DNA of 64,000 bases from Setoptus koraiensis (taxonomy: Eukaryota > Arthropoda): NCBI GenBank assembly GCA_048013815.1, contig CM106585.1, forward strand, positions 19,840,001 through 19,904,000. The letters are read 5' to 3'. Numbering within the stretch: the first letter of the stretch is position 1; every line of letters begins with the position of its first letter. The notes under the pieces are model-generated. The model was given only the letters and a program-made list of their open reading frames with translations. It ran no database searches and had not been told where the DNA came from. Below, one piece after another: positions 1-12,535 of the stretch. The position numbers and the translations under genes were made by a program.

Positions 1-68
1 AAATGTTCTTTGCAGCACTAAAATTTGATAAATAAGCTTCTTTATAGACTTGTTGTTGTGGTTAGAAA

Positions 69-2288
69 CTAAATGGTGGCTTCCCATGATGTAAATTTGG
101 CTTGTGACAAATGAATCTGATTAGATTCATCAATACTATCTGATAGATTGCCCACTACACCACCTTCCATTGTCTCATTCCCATCTAGATAATTGTTTGC
201 TACTTGGGATGTATTTTGATTGTATTGTGATTGTAACAATGTTGGTTGGAACTGTGATAATTCATTACTGTTTGTATAATTAGGAGTTGATGAGGCATTG
301 GGTCGCTCTAAATACAAAACATTATCCTCTTCGGGCAGTGACATTTTCTCTGATTTGAATGATTCGAAATGCATTCTCCTCTCAGTGTTTGACCTATCTA
401 GACTCTCTATCGGTCTAGATGCCCTGAATTGATAAAAATTCAAATTTCTCCTTGTGCTCGTTTCTATATCGACACTATCATTGGATGGAGGATGTCTTCT
501 GTGATTAGACTGCTTAGTTTGTCGTGTTGCTCGAGGACTTTTTGTGAGTTTCAAAATCAAACTTTTACTATCACCAAGCTGGCCTACTTGTGGCTTCACT
601 GAACTATCATTAGCGACGTTCTCTAGGACTGGACTCTCATCACAAGTTGGAATTGAGGATCCTATATTGTCTTCAGACTCTTTGGACAAACCGTTCAATC
701 GATTCAAACTATCCGACTTGTTAGATTCACCATTGTTCAGTTTGTCTGAATCTTCCGACTTCTCTATCACCAAAGCTTCTGTGTCGTTTGCTTTTCGAGC
801 CACACAGACAACAACATCACCTTCTTGTTTTTGTATGGGCATATCGTCTGTAAAACCTGGAGGCGGCTCAAATTCTATACTGGTCTGAGTATAGGTGGTT
901 GTTTTTATCACTGGTTTGATGACAAAATTGACTGGAGGCGATTTCTTGAAGTGGCGCCTTTTCAGTTGCGATCGTCTCGTTGTTGATATCGGCGATCCAA
1001 ATTTTACTGTTTTACCAGTTGTGGTAGGTTTATTGTGGCGCTGATCGTCAATGTTTCTAGGAACTGATGAACATTTCATTGAGCTAGTTAGTGGCTGCTC
1101 TCGAGAACACGGTACACTATGACGTGAATCGGTATTTCTTGTTGATTGCTGACAATGTTGTTGGTCGGTTTTATCCGATCTTGCATTGTCGTTCAAACAG
1201 AGTAATAATAGCTCTTGTGTGGGACAGGCAATCTTATTTGGTGATGGTTCTAATTGATTATGACAACCTGGCGATGCTTGACACAATGTTGGTTCATCAT
1301 TAGCTGATATTTGCGCAGACTTGGACGATGATTTTAAGAAACTATTCAACTGAAATGATCCTTTTTTCGGTCCACTCTTCTTCTCATCATCGGCCATTTC
1401 CACTTGTGCTGTTGCTTTGCCGGTCGATTTGTCAGTAGTTAGTTTGTTGTTATCGTCAATTTGTTGTTGTTGTTTCCCCACAACAATGTTTCCAAATATG
1501 CGTTCTGTCCATGATGGCTTCCTTTCTTGAATCATGTTGTTTTGACATTGTTTCAAGTCGCTTGTTGACTTAGATTTCACAGGCTGTTGTCTATTGTTGT
1601 AAGATTGTGATGTTGTTGTTGGCACTGTTATTACATTGGATGATTTACTATTCATGATTCTATTGGCCTCTTTCTCTCGAATACATTTAGTTTTGTAACT
1701 AGGAATGCCCGAATGATTAGCATTTCGTTCAAAACCGCCAGTAGAATCTTGTGAAGAGTCACGGGTCAATGGAATAAATTTTTGGTCTAATGCTGGTGCT
1801 GTTGCTATAGTTGCAAAACTGGTAGATGGTGTAATTTTTTTATTTGGATCTGTGGCGAATATTGGCGATTGTTGCGATGGTGATTCTATCAATTGTTTTC
1901 TTTTTGGTATTTGTGTATGATTGACAGGTAGCAATTCAACATAGGGTAGTTTAGAAATGTAATTATTGGTTGGGTAATAATGGCGATTTCGTTTGCCATT
2001 GCTGCCATTGCCTGTCGAATGATTGCCTTGTTGATGCTGACAATATTTATATTTGGACCTCTTATTGCTGCAAGATGTCAGACTATCGCGTCTGGCACTA
2101 AGCTCTTTCTCGGTGATCTCCATGAGAGAATCATCAATAAGATCCGAGGCATCATCGTCTATGCTAGATTGACTGAACTGGCTAGAAGGGTAGGCCTCTG
2201 AGAAGTCGTCTAGGCTGGCGAGTGGGGCATTCTTGAGAGTATTGCGCGCATAGGATGATAGATTGGTAACTGTAGTTGATTGATTCAT
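69..2288 (-). CDS. Disordered protein of unknown function
   Basis: Single long reading frame of 739 residues from the ATG at 2288. The frame stays open upstream to about 2369, but only a TTG lies there, next to a GT dinucleotide run, so 2288 is the likely start. I do not recognise the family. The protein is rich in Ser, Asn, Thr, Gln and Lys, has no membrane segment or signal peptide, and looks mostly disordered. Local islands that could be linear motifs are KPSWTERIFGNIV, about a third of the way in, and an acidic, hydrophobic C-terminus ending FTSWEATI. Basic stretches such as KRSKYKY and RRSQLKRRHFKK could be nuclear signals. It could be a cytoskeletal or signalling scaffold, but that is only a guess from composition. 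Codon use is even and the frame has no breaks over 2.2 kb, which supports a real gene. Confidence 0.72.
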   Translation of the reverse strand: MNQSTTVTNLSSYARNTLKNAPLASLDDFSEAYPSSQFSQSSIDDDASDLIDDSLMEITEKELSARRDSLTSCSNKRSKYKYCQHQQGNHSTGNGSNGKRNRHYYPTNNYISKLPYVELLPVNHTQIPKRKQLIESPSQQSPIFATDPNKKITPSTSFATIATAPALDQKFIPLTRDSSQDSTGGFERNANHSGIPSYKTKCIREKEANRIMNSKSSNVITVPTTTSQSYNNRQQPVKSKSTSDLKQCQNNMIQERKPSWTERIFGNIVVGKQQQQIDDNNKLTTDKSTGKATAQVEMADDEKKSGPKKGSFQLNSFLKSSSKSAQISANDEPTLCQASPGCHNQLEPSPNKIACPTQELLLLCLNDNARSDKTDQQHCQQSTRNTDSRHSVPCSREQPLTSSMKCSSVPRNIDDQRHNKPTTTGKTVKFGSPISTTRRSQLKRRHFKKSPPVNFVIKPVIKTTTYTQTSIEFEPPPGFTDDMPIQKQEGDVVVCVARKANDTEALVIEKSEDSDKLNNGESNKSDSLNRLNGLSKESEDNIGSSIPTCDESPVLENVANDSSVKPQVGQLGDSKSLILKLTKSPRATRQTKQSNHRRHPPSNDSVDIETSTRRNLNFYQFRASRPIESLDRSNTERRMHFESFKSEKMSLPEEDNVLYLERPNASSTPNYTNSNELSQFQPTLLQSQYNQNTSQVANNYLDGNETMEGGVVGNLSDSIDESNQIHLSQAKFTSWEATI

Positions 2289-4943
2289 CCTTGATCGACT
2301 TATAAGTTGATTACAATGATGATAATGATACTTGAGTGTGCCTCGTGTGTGTGTGTGTGTGTTGATCAACTAATTTGTGATTGCCGACACACGGTCATTT
2401 GTCTAGATTGATTAGAATGTTATACTATACTGTATCAATTTGTATGCATTACGCTACTTGGCTACTTCTAATTAAGTAACTGGGAGATTTTGTGGATTAT
2501 GCACTAATCATAATGGTGTGTATTGAGAGATAAAGTTGAATGAGCACACTGTTGGTAATCCAATTTCACCAACGCACCACTCGCATCTAACGGATGCGAG
2601 TGAACAAGAGATGATATTATGACATAATGTAGAGTTTCATATCTGGAGTCAGGTTGATTTGCAAGATCATTTGAGACGTTCACGTCGTGTGAGTTGTTTG
2701 TTCTATGCTGGGCCCGATAAGAGCTCAAGAGTTCATTGCATATTGGTGTCAGAAAGAATATAGTAAGGTGCCTGGTATAGTAACATAATACCAACTAACT
2801 ACCACACTAACACTCGCTAGATACAGTACAAACATAAATATGTTTGCGCATCTATTATTATGTAACATGCAACTTTGCAGCTATTTAGCGACGTATATGA
2901 TGATTATGGTAACGATGACGATGGTTATGGCGACGCTATACGACGAGCTCAGCGATCTGACAGGAGTAAATCGAATGCTCAATATGGACCAATTTCTGTC
3001 TGCTGCTAGAGAACATTATTGGTTTTTGATGTTGCATAATTCACACAGACTCTTCTTCTATGTGTGCTAGTATTTGATCGAATAAACAACAACAATAACA
3101 ACAACGGCAACAACAACAACAAACTCTATATATACTTGTATACATACTCATGTCATGACATGAGGCGGCAATGATCTCGCACTTTGTTTTTCGCCATTGC
3201 ATGCCATAGGTGTTAACTAGTCTACACCCCAACTATACTAAATTACGTATTCTAGTTTATATTCTAGTTTCCTCGTCTTGTTTCCTCATTTTACTTATTT
3301 TATGCAACAACATTAACCTATTAGTAGGCGCTCTAGCAGTAGTAGTTGGTCCTCTAGCAACCAACTAACTATAGCAAACTATATTGCGCATTCACTACAA
3401 ATGTACTGCTGCTGTTATATAGTGGCGTTATACTGTACCGTACAACGCGACATAGTAGAAAGCGAGCTGACAAAGGCAAATTTAGCCTTTTCTATCATAT
3501 CTAATCTGCTCTTTCATTCTATACACACATTTCTATTACACAACAAATATAATTATACATGGCGGCGTCGTCGTCGTCGTCGTCGTGGGCGCCGCCTCAC
3601 GTCAGCTCGCTAGTAGTTCCTATGGCGACTGTTGTTGGTTCGCTTCGATTAAAATTGAACCACCACTCTATCGGTCACGTGGTGTGCATAGGTGAGGAGA
3701 TGTGGCCTGGAATCTTTGGGAGTAGACCAGAAACCATCAGCTATTGCTCTCTCTAATTACTATACTAAAATAGATGTGAATGGCGTTCGTGTGTGTATGC
3801 TCGCTTTGGTTACGCGACCTATCTGGGCTATCTGGGCTACGGCCATCCGGAATATAGTGGCAATATAGTCGCAATATAGTCGCAATATAGTAGTCGTAGT
3901 AGTTTGTGCTTGCCCACCAATCTACTGATGATTCGGAACAATATTGCGTGCACGGTATTGCGCTGACTTTAATCTACGGCTATTGGGCCCCAAAAGGACC
4001 CATTTTCTCTTTTTGCTGCTCTCGCTATCCATCTCTGCTGGCCACGCTATTTGCCGTCGCTTATGCCAGTTGTAGCCTGTATTCGTTCGTTTCCTCTTGA
4101 CGCCACTTTCGGACACTGGAGCTGTATACTTGCGGGCACTGCGTGTATTAGTGAGTATTATTGGCGGTAAGTATTGGCAGCGAATATTGGTACATGCTGA
4201 ATATCATCAGAGTAAAACAGCAACAACAAACGAATGTGCGGCCAGCAGCGCTGTGCAAATTTCGATCATATGTTGTTACGTAATATATTACATGTTTGAT
4301 ATTACATAAGATAGGAGCAGATTACAGAGATAATGTTGTTGTTATTTCACACAAGTTTTATTTGAATCGTTGGTCTATATGCTGCTGGCCGCAGCCTGCG
4401 TGTTGTGCGCCGCACAGCAAAGAAAGTCGCTCGCTGTGGACCAGTCCAAGTGCGATGCTGCTCGTTTGTAAGTTCACGCAAGTTAGTTTGGAATCTTCTC
4501 TCACGAGGTCGCTTTGTGTGCACATGAGCAATAATATTCGCGTGTGTACAACAACACAATGGCCTTCTATACACATTGTTTGTGTACTACAACTGGCCAT
4601 TTATATTTGGTGCATGCCAGCTGCAGTGCTCGCGTGAAAAGAATCGCGCCATCACGCCCACCGGCATAACTAAAATCATCACAACACGTACTTTTGTACG
4701 CAGTATGGCTTATCCATTGGCATACCTCACGCTATATTCTCTCCATGTGTTTATCATCATCATCATCATCATCATCTCCATCCCAATTGGAACACAACTA
4801 ATTATTCATTAACATTATTATGCAATGTGATTATTGCCACCAATATCTTGTACATTTATACTGCGATTTGGCCATCATTTATTCTCTATAACAAACACCA
4901 CAGCCACTGACAATACAATCAAGCAAATGTTGGCACCATCAAC
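2289..4943. other. Intergenic region with simple repeats
   Basis: About 2.65 kb between the divergent start codons of the unknown gene and MLH1. It holds a GT dinucleotide run (about 2348-2361), a CAA/CAG-type trinucleotide run (about 3084-3121), a CGT trinucleotide run (about 3565-3586), short repeats of the word AATATAGTCGC near 3850-3895, and an ATC run (about 4757-4775). The frames that are open here are short, of low quality and on both strands. I see no coding exon, tRNA or conserved RNA. It probably carries the promoters of both flanking genes. Confidence 0.5.
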
Positions 4944-7268
4944 ATGGACACATCGTTGAACACATCTGCGAATTTGGTTCCATTAACGACACTATCAGAG
5001 CAAGACACCAACAGCCAAGCAGCACCGGCGTTGCCCGTCAATGTTTTTCATCACAATTCCACTCTGCTAGGCTCGGATAATTCACTTATTATTAGGGAGC
5101 TCCCAAGGGATGTGGTCAACAAGATAGCTGCTGGCGAGGTCATACATAGACCGGTCAACGCCATAAAAGAACTATTGGAGAACAGCTTGGACGCCGGGGC
5201 CACAAATGTACAAATAATTGTCCAGGATGGGGGTCTCACAAGTATTCAAATTATTGACAATGGCCATGGTATTGCCAGATACAATCATGAACTCCTTTGC
5301 CAGCGACATTCCACCTCGAAGCTCACTATGAGCCAAGATCTCGCCAGAGTAACAACGTTTGGTTTTAGAGGCGAGGCATTGGCCTCTATAAGCGCCATTT
5401 CTAATGTTAATGTGACCACTTACAACAAAACAACCGACACCATAGGCTGGAATGCCTCTTATAAAGACGGCAAGATTGTCGAGGGCACTCTCAAGAACTC
5501 CGCTGTGCCACAAGGCACCAAGATATTTATTGATAAAATCTTCGATGGTATCCCAATAAGGAAACGGGCTCTTAAATCGGCCAGCGAGGAACGTAAACTA
5601 ATAGTGAATTTAGTGACTAGATATGCCATCCATAATTGTGATAAAGTAACCATTAGTCTAAGAGAGGCTCTCTCATCAAGCGATATAGTTTGCTCAATAG
5701 CTCCCAAAGAACTCAAATATTGCGTTGGTTCGTTTTTTGGGCCAGAAATAGAAAGAGAATCTTTGGAGTTCGACATGAAAAATGAAAATTTCAGATTTGA
5801 AGGTCACATTCTTCTAAGTCAAGCCACATCTAACGTGAAAAAATTCAATCTTATACTTTTCGTAAACAATCGCCTTGTTGAATGTCCTGAACTGAAAAAA
5901 GACGTGGATGCGCTGATGACCGAGTTCAGTGATAACAAAGCATCCAACATGTTTGTATACATCAGTTTGCGCGTGAACCCTGCAGATATTGATGTGAATG
6001 TCCATCCTGCGAAAACATGCGTTACATTGCATTATCAGAGTGAATTGATTGAATTCATCATGACGTCATTAAAAGAAAAATTAAGTAACAATCGGTATAC
6101 AAAAACTATTGACATAAACAATAGCTATTCCCAACCAACTCTTTCAGAATTTACAAAATCTCAGTTGACGCGCAAACGACCTTACAACTCGTCTCCTTGC
6201 ATAGGAGATAATGATCGCCTAAAATTGTTGGCCCCCAATGCTTTACTGCCAACTCCTTCCAAGAGGCCTTCAAACCTTATCCATAATCATCATTCGGACA
6301 GAAAATTGACGGAACTTTACAACAAAGACTCTGAACCTGTGGTATTGAGTCAAAGTCCAATGAACCTGAATCATCATTCAGACAGAAAATTAACGGAACT
6401 TTACAACAAAGACTCCGAACCTGTGGTATTAAGTCGGAGTCCAATGAACCCGAGACGTACCAACGACGACTTGTCACTAGCTCACAAAGATTCGCAAAGC
6501 GAGAAAACTACTACAGCACCTCGAAGAGACCGCAAGATACCCTTAAAGTTACGTAGTTTGCAGGAGTTGCGACTCGAAGTGACACGTAACAGCGATCCCG
6601 TCATGACTAATTTTCTTAAACAGTCAATTTTTGTTGGCAGTTTCAATGGTAATCATGCTCTTGTTCAAAATTCAACCAAACTTTATGTCCTGAAACTACA
6701 TAGTTTGCTCAAGGAATTGTACTATCAGCTATATTTATACGATTTTGGACGATTTTCTGTCATTTGTTTGACAGGCGAAAATGATTTATATGATTTGATA
6801 GACGCATACTTTACAAAATTACCAGAACATTTGTCCGCTAATCTTAAATACTCCACTGCCATTTCAGTTATTGAAAAACTCAAGGAACATTGCGAGATGC
6901 TGGAAGATTATTTCTCGATATCGATTAACTCATCTACAGTAAGCACACTGCCCAGCTTGGTACCAGGAGAGGAACCCGATGGCAATTACATTGGCAAATT
7001 TCTTGTCGAGTTAGCAAACTATGTCAATTGGGACGATGAGCTAGAATGTTTCAGGTCAATTGGTCAAACAATAGCCGATTATTATGCTACACCTCCAGCG
7101 GATTTAGTCAAGGAGAATGTTCAGAGAGCTTACAATGTTGCTTTAGAACGGAAATTGTATCCACTAATGAAACAGTATCTTTTCGTTCCAAAGTTGACAT
7201 CACAAGATGGTAATTTCTACCAAATAAGTGATACAACTGAACTTTACAAGGTTTTTGAGAGATGTTAG
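4944..7268 (+). CDS. MLH1: DNA mismatch repair protein MLH1
   Basis: Single-exon gene of 774 residues (human MLH1 has 756). MLH1 is a MutL-family ATPase that pairs with PMS2/PMS1 and MLH3 proteins in the nucleus, couples mismatch recognition to strand incision, and also acts in meiotic crossing over. The N-terminal GHKL ATPase motifs are all present at about residues 55-150: ELLENSLDAGATNV, DNGHGI and TFGFRGEALASISAIS. The transducer domain with GTKIFIDKIFDG and NVHPAK follows at about 200-360. A variable linker at about 395-540 contains an 84-bp tandem duplication. The C-terminal dimerisation domain ends with LYKVFERC, the invariant MLH1 FERC tail that completes the partner's endonuclease site. 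The start is the first ATG. It comes about 50 residues before the ATPase core, so the N-terminus is somewhat longer than usual. A downstream Met cannot replace it without losing the conserved ELPRDVVNKIAAGEV segment. Confidence 0.97.
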   Translation: MDTSLNTSANLVPLTTLSEQDTNSQAAPALPVNVFHHNSTLLGSDNSLIIRELPRDVVNKIAAGEVIHRPVNAIKELLENSLDAGATNVQIIVQDGGLTSIQIIDNGHGIARYNHELLCQRHSTSKLTMSQDLARVTTFGFRGEALASISAISNVNVTTYNKTTDTIGWNASYKDGKIVEGTLKNSAVPQGTKIFIDKIFDGIPIRKRALKSASEERKLIVNLVTRYAIHNCDKVTISLREALSSSDIVCSIAPKELKYCVGSFFGPEIERESLEFDMKNENFRFEGHILLSQATSNVKKFNLILFVNNRLVECPELKKDVDALMTEFSDNKASNMFVYISLRVNPADIDVNVHPAKTCVTLHYQSELIEFIMTSLKEKLSNNRYTKTIDINNSYSQPTLSEFTKSQLTRKRPYNSSPCIGDNDRLKLLAPNALLPTPSKRPSNLIHNHHSDRKLTELYNKDSEPVVLSQSPMNLNHHSDRKLTELYNKDSEPVVLSRSPMNPRRTNDDLSLAHKDSQSEKTTTAPRRDRKIPLKLRSLQELRLEVTRNSDPVMTNFLKQSIFVGSFNGNHALVQNSTKLYVLKLHSLLKELYYQLYLYDFGRFSVICLTGENDLYDLIDAYFTKLPEHLSANLKYSTAISVIEKLKEHCEMLEDYFSISINSSTVSTLPSLVPGEEPDGNYIGKFLVELANYVNWDDELECFRSIGQTIADYYATPPADLVKENVQRAYNVALERKLYPLMKQYLFVPKLTSQDGNFYQISDTTELYKVFERC
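6285..6452 (+). repeat. 84-bp in-frame tandem duplication inside MLH1
   Basis: Two adjacent 84-bp units (6285-6368 and 6369-6452) encode nearly the same 28 residues, beginning NHHSDRKLTELYNKD. They differ at only a handful of bases, so the duplication is recent. It lies in the poorly conserved linker between the ATPase and dimerisation domains and keeps the frame. Confidence 0.95.
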
Positions 7269-7319
7269 GTTAGAGAGAAAATGTTTGCCTAATTGTAATA
7301 GAGTATTATTTACAATAGA

Positions 7320-7559
7320 TCATAATGCAATACTATAGAGTATACATTTCACATGAATATTTGACTCACTTCCAATTTGCTTAATAGCTCGGACAACTGA
7401 GCCACTTATTACTTCCAGAATATCGTGCTTATCGTTGAATCTCCGCATCGTCAGTACAAATAGTTGCTTGATCTCAAGTTGCAAACTTGCGATAATTTTG
7501 ACTAGTGACACTCCTTGACCTGAAAAGAGATAACCTGGTACATAGAATAAGAGTGCCAT
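7320..7559 (-). CDS. Possible small ORF, unknown
   Basis: A 79-residue frame from the ATG at 7559, ending about 50 bp from the MLH1 stop codon on the opposite strand. It begins with a hydrophobic stretch (MALLFYVPGYLF) and then reads as a plausible helical protein (for example KIIASLQLEIKQLF and ILEVISGSVVRAIKQIG). A good splice acceptor on this strand (TTATCTCTTTTCAG, about 7520) precedes the helical part. A donor-like AG|GTAAGG at about 7756 follows an open stretch encoding a hydrophobic ALALLL run, so the second half could instead be the last exon of a two-exon secreted protein. I recognise no family. It may be spurious. Confidence 0.2.
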   Translation of the reverse strand: MALLFYVPGYLFSGQGVSLVKIIASLQLEIKQLFVLTMRRFNDKHDILEVISGSVVRAIKQIGSESNIHVKCILYSIAL

Positions 7560-8598
7560 AAAAGATAGTAGTGACAAAGAGATAGAGTTTTGAACTTGTT
7601 AGTTAACATCGGTTAAAATCAGGCATCAAGTTTCTTTTTTTTTCTTTTCAACTACAGTCGCATTATTATTGGGATGTGATTTATGTCACCTAGCAAGATC
7701 AAGCTGATGTACAAGTATGATTATTATCATCTTTTTTGTTGTTTTAATGCCCTTACCCTGATTGAGTTATAGCTGTTGCTGTAAGTAGCAGCGCTAACGC
7801 TACTACTACTACTACTACTTCGATAAATGAATGATAAGATTTCAAGTTTTTTACCCATCGATGAATGAAAGGTATAGGCGTTTCATTTTTTATTTGATTC
7901 GTATAAATATCTACTCAGGGCAAATAGTGTCTTGATGAACGTGCCTTACATCACACACTAGGTTCGCTATGCCTCTACTCTACTGTCCAAAGCATACAGA
8001 CAGTGTTGATGTGCAATGTTACGTAAGGTGGTCGAGGGCTCAACTCCGCTCAGAACCCGCTGAGTCCATTCATTCATCTGTCTCTCTCTAATTCAGCTAG
8101 ATATTAAGCCAGTCTCTTATAGTAACAGACTAGTATAGTAAATGTCGGGATGATGTAATTGTAAATTAAATAATGATGAAGCAGGATGATATTTTTCAAG
8201 TATCAACTGTGATGTGATTGAGTGTATATATAGAATCTAAAAGTGTCTTATCTAACTTGTATCTCAACAACAACAACATTCGCTAGAGAGAATTCAACTA
8301 TAATCTTTCATGATGTAGTTGGTAGACTGAATAAACTACCTCAGATGTCAATACTCGTTATAGTTACAAGAGACAAGAAAAGACTTTTTATTAGAAAATT
8401 ATTTTCTGACCATTAATAGTACGTCTTAAAAAACCATCATCTGTCCAAGTAGAGACATTTGTCGTGTCATGAATTGCGACTAGTTACCACAAGAAACTAC
8501 TCAACAATTATATCGATAACAGCAAACGAGCAGAGCAAACACTACGAACAATAAGTGTTAATCAATCGAACAACTCTAGCAAATCAATCGTGTTCAGT
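7560..8598. other. Intergenic region upstream of GFPT1
   Basis: AT-rich spacer with a TAC trinucleotide run (about 7800-7819). Apart from the doubtful exon noted for the small minus-strand ORF, I see no gene. The last few hundred bases are the probable GFPT1 promoter and 5' UTR. Confidence 0.4.
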
Positions 8599-11188
<2,590 letters not shown>

Positions 11189-11262
11189 ACAATCATAATG
11201 CATAAGCAGATTCAGTATTTGAAGCGAAATGAACGAAAAATTTTTCATCATGATCTGATTTA

Positions 11263-12267
11263 TTATTGATCTATTCTCTTTTTAGATCTCGTGTTTCGAG
11301 CCGGAGTGTCAGAAAAGTCAAACTTTTTACTCGAACGTTTTGCGCGAGATCTTCTTGTTGATTGTTGCGATGATGATTTTTGTGTTGTAGGAGTGACACT
11401 CCTGCACTCTGGTACGAGAAATCTGTTGTTGTATTCGGTTTCCTCTTCTTCTGTCAAACAGAGTTGCCCAAGAGCTTTGCCAGCATTGTTTTTCTCACAT
11501 AATTCTAAGAAACTATTCAGTATTTCTTTGTATTCTCTTGTGTATTTGAATTTCCGCTGATACTCTAGAGCCTCAACTAATTGATCACATAAAACTAGCA
11601 GCTTGACATAAATAGGTTCATAGACAGTACTGGACCCATATTGATTATGGATGTAACGAATAAAGAGAGCCTTCTTCGCTTGGCGTTGCATTCTCGAGGC
11701 ATCTATTGTTTGAGAATCTACTGTTAATGCATCTACCATCAGAGCATCTACTACAATAGTGACAAGTTCTTGCGACGAACCAAAAATTGTTGATATATCA
11801 ACTGATGGACATGACAGGGACCTCATCGCCTGATCGAATTCCCTGTTATCTATGGCCCACAGACCTCGAGCCAAGTGAGTAATATCCAATGGGTGTCCAA
11901 AAATTTTAGGCAATTTCTGTAGTTCTTTGTAGGTACTGGTTAGAGATTGTATATTTTCACTGCATTCATTTAAAACATTTTCATCCTCGTTGTACAGGTA
12001 CAGTTGAATGTCCAAGATCAAGTAATTGATGAGCACAATTTCAATTTGTTTCGATATCTCAGAATCTAAAAGTTTGAGCCAGCCCCTGGCGGTTTTCGGA
12101 GGGTAGAGATAGTTTTCTTCTACATGATGTCTTGTAATGAAGTCGATGGCTAGCCCCGCACATCTATCGTTCAAAGAATTCCTCCTATCCTCGTAATTGG
12201 CGCTGTTCTGGTGAAAGAACCAGTCTGTAGATTCATCCAGGAATCTAGTTACTATTAAATGATCCAT
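11263..12267 (-). CDS. ELYS-domain nuclear pore assembly-like protein
   Basis: Single exon of 334 residues from the ATG at 12267; a GTG just upstream is in frame but unlikely to be used. The sequence fits the alpha-helical ELYS-type domain found in vertebrate ELYS/AHCTF1 and in short fungal nuclear pore assembly proteins. Around residue 50-75 is YPPKTARGWLKLLDSE, followed by a run of helices, then HLARGLWAIDNREFDQAMRSL (residues about 130-150) and KALFIRYIHNQY. The C-terminus (about 285-334) is Ser/Arg/Lys-rich (QQSTRRSRAKRSSKKF), possibly a chromatin-binding or nuclear-import tail. ELYS links chromatin to the Y-complex during pore assembly. This protein lacks the large beta-propeller of animal ELYS, so it is either a minimal version or a relative with a changed role. 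Its 3' end faces GFPT1, 74 bp away. Confidence 0.6.
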   Translation of the reverse strand: MDHLIVTRFLDESTDWFFHQNSANYEDRRNSLNDRCAGLAIDFITRHHVEENYLYPPKTARGWLKLLDSEISKQIEIVLINYLILDIQLYLYNEDENVLNECSENIQSLTSTYKELQKLPKIFGHPLDITHLARGLWAIDNREFDQAMRSLSCPSVDISTIFGSSQELVTIVVDALMVDALTVDSQTIDASRMQRQAKKALFIRYIHNQYGSSTVYEPIYVKLLVLCDQLVEALEYQRKFKYTREYKEILNSFLELCEKNNAGKALGQLCLTEEEETEYNNRFLVPECRSVTPTTQKSSSQQSTRRSRAKRSSKKFDFSDTPARNTRSKKRIDQ

Positions 12268-12535
12268 CACAAGGCATTGAAATTTTATAATTAGACCTGA
12301 CAGTTATAGTGAAATTTGGCTCCATGCAACATGATGTCTGACGTGCATGACAACGCTTACTCTTTGGGATAGTTGAAAAAGATTGTTTATTTGAGCGCGC
12401 CAAAATTTAAAATTGCTTGGAAGCCACTTCTTAGAAGCGCAGAAATAGGAAGACCATTTCTCCAGAAACCATAACAATGTCTTTAGCGAATAAGTGAGTA
12501 AATGAAATTCTTTGTTCGGATAATGTATATTTATT

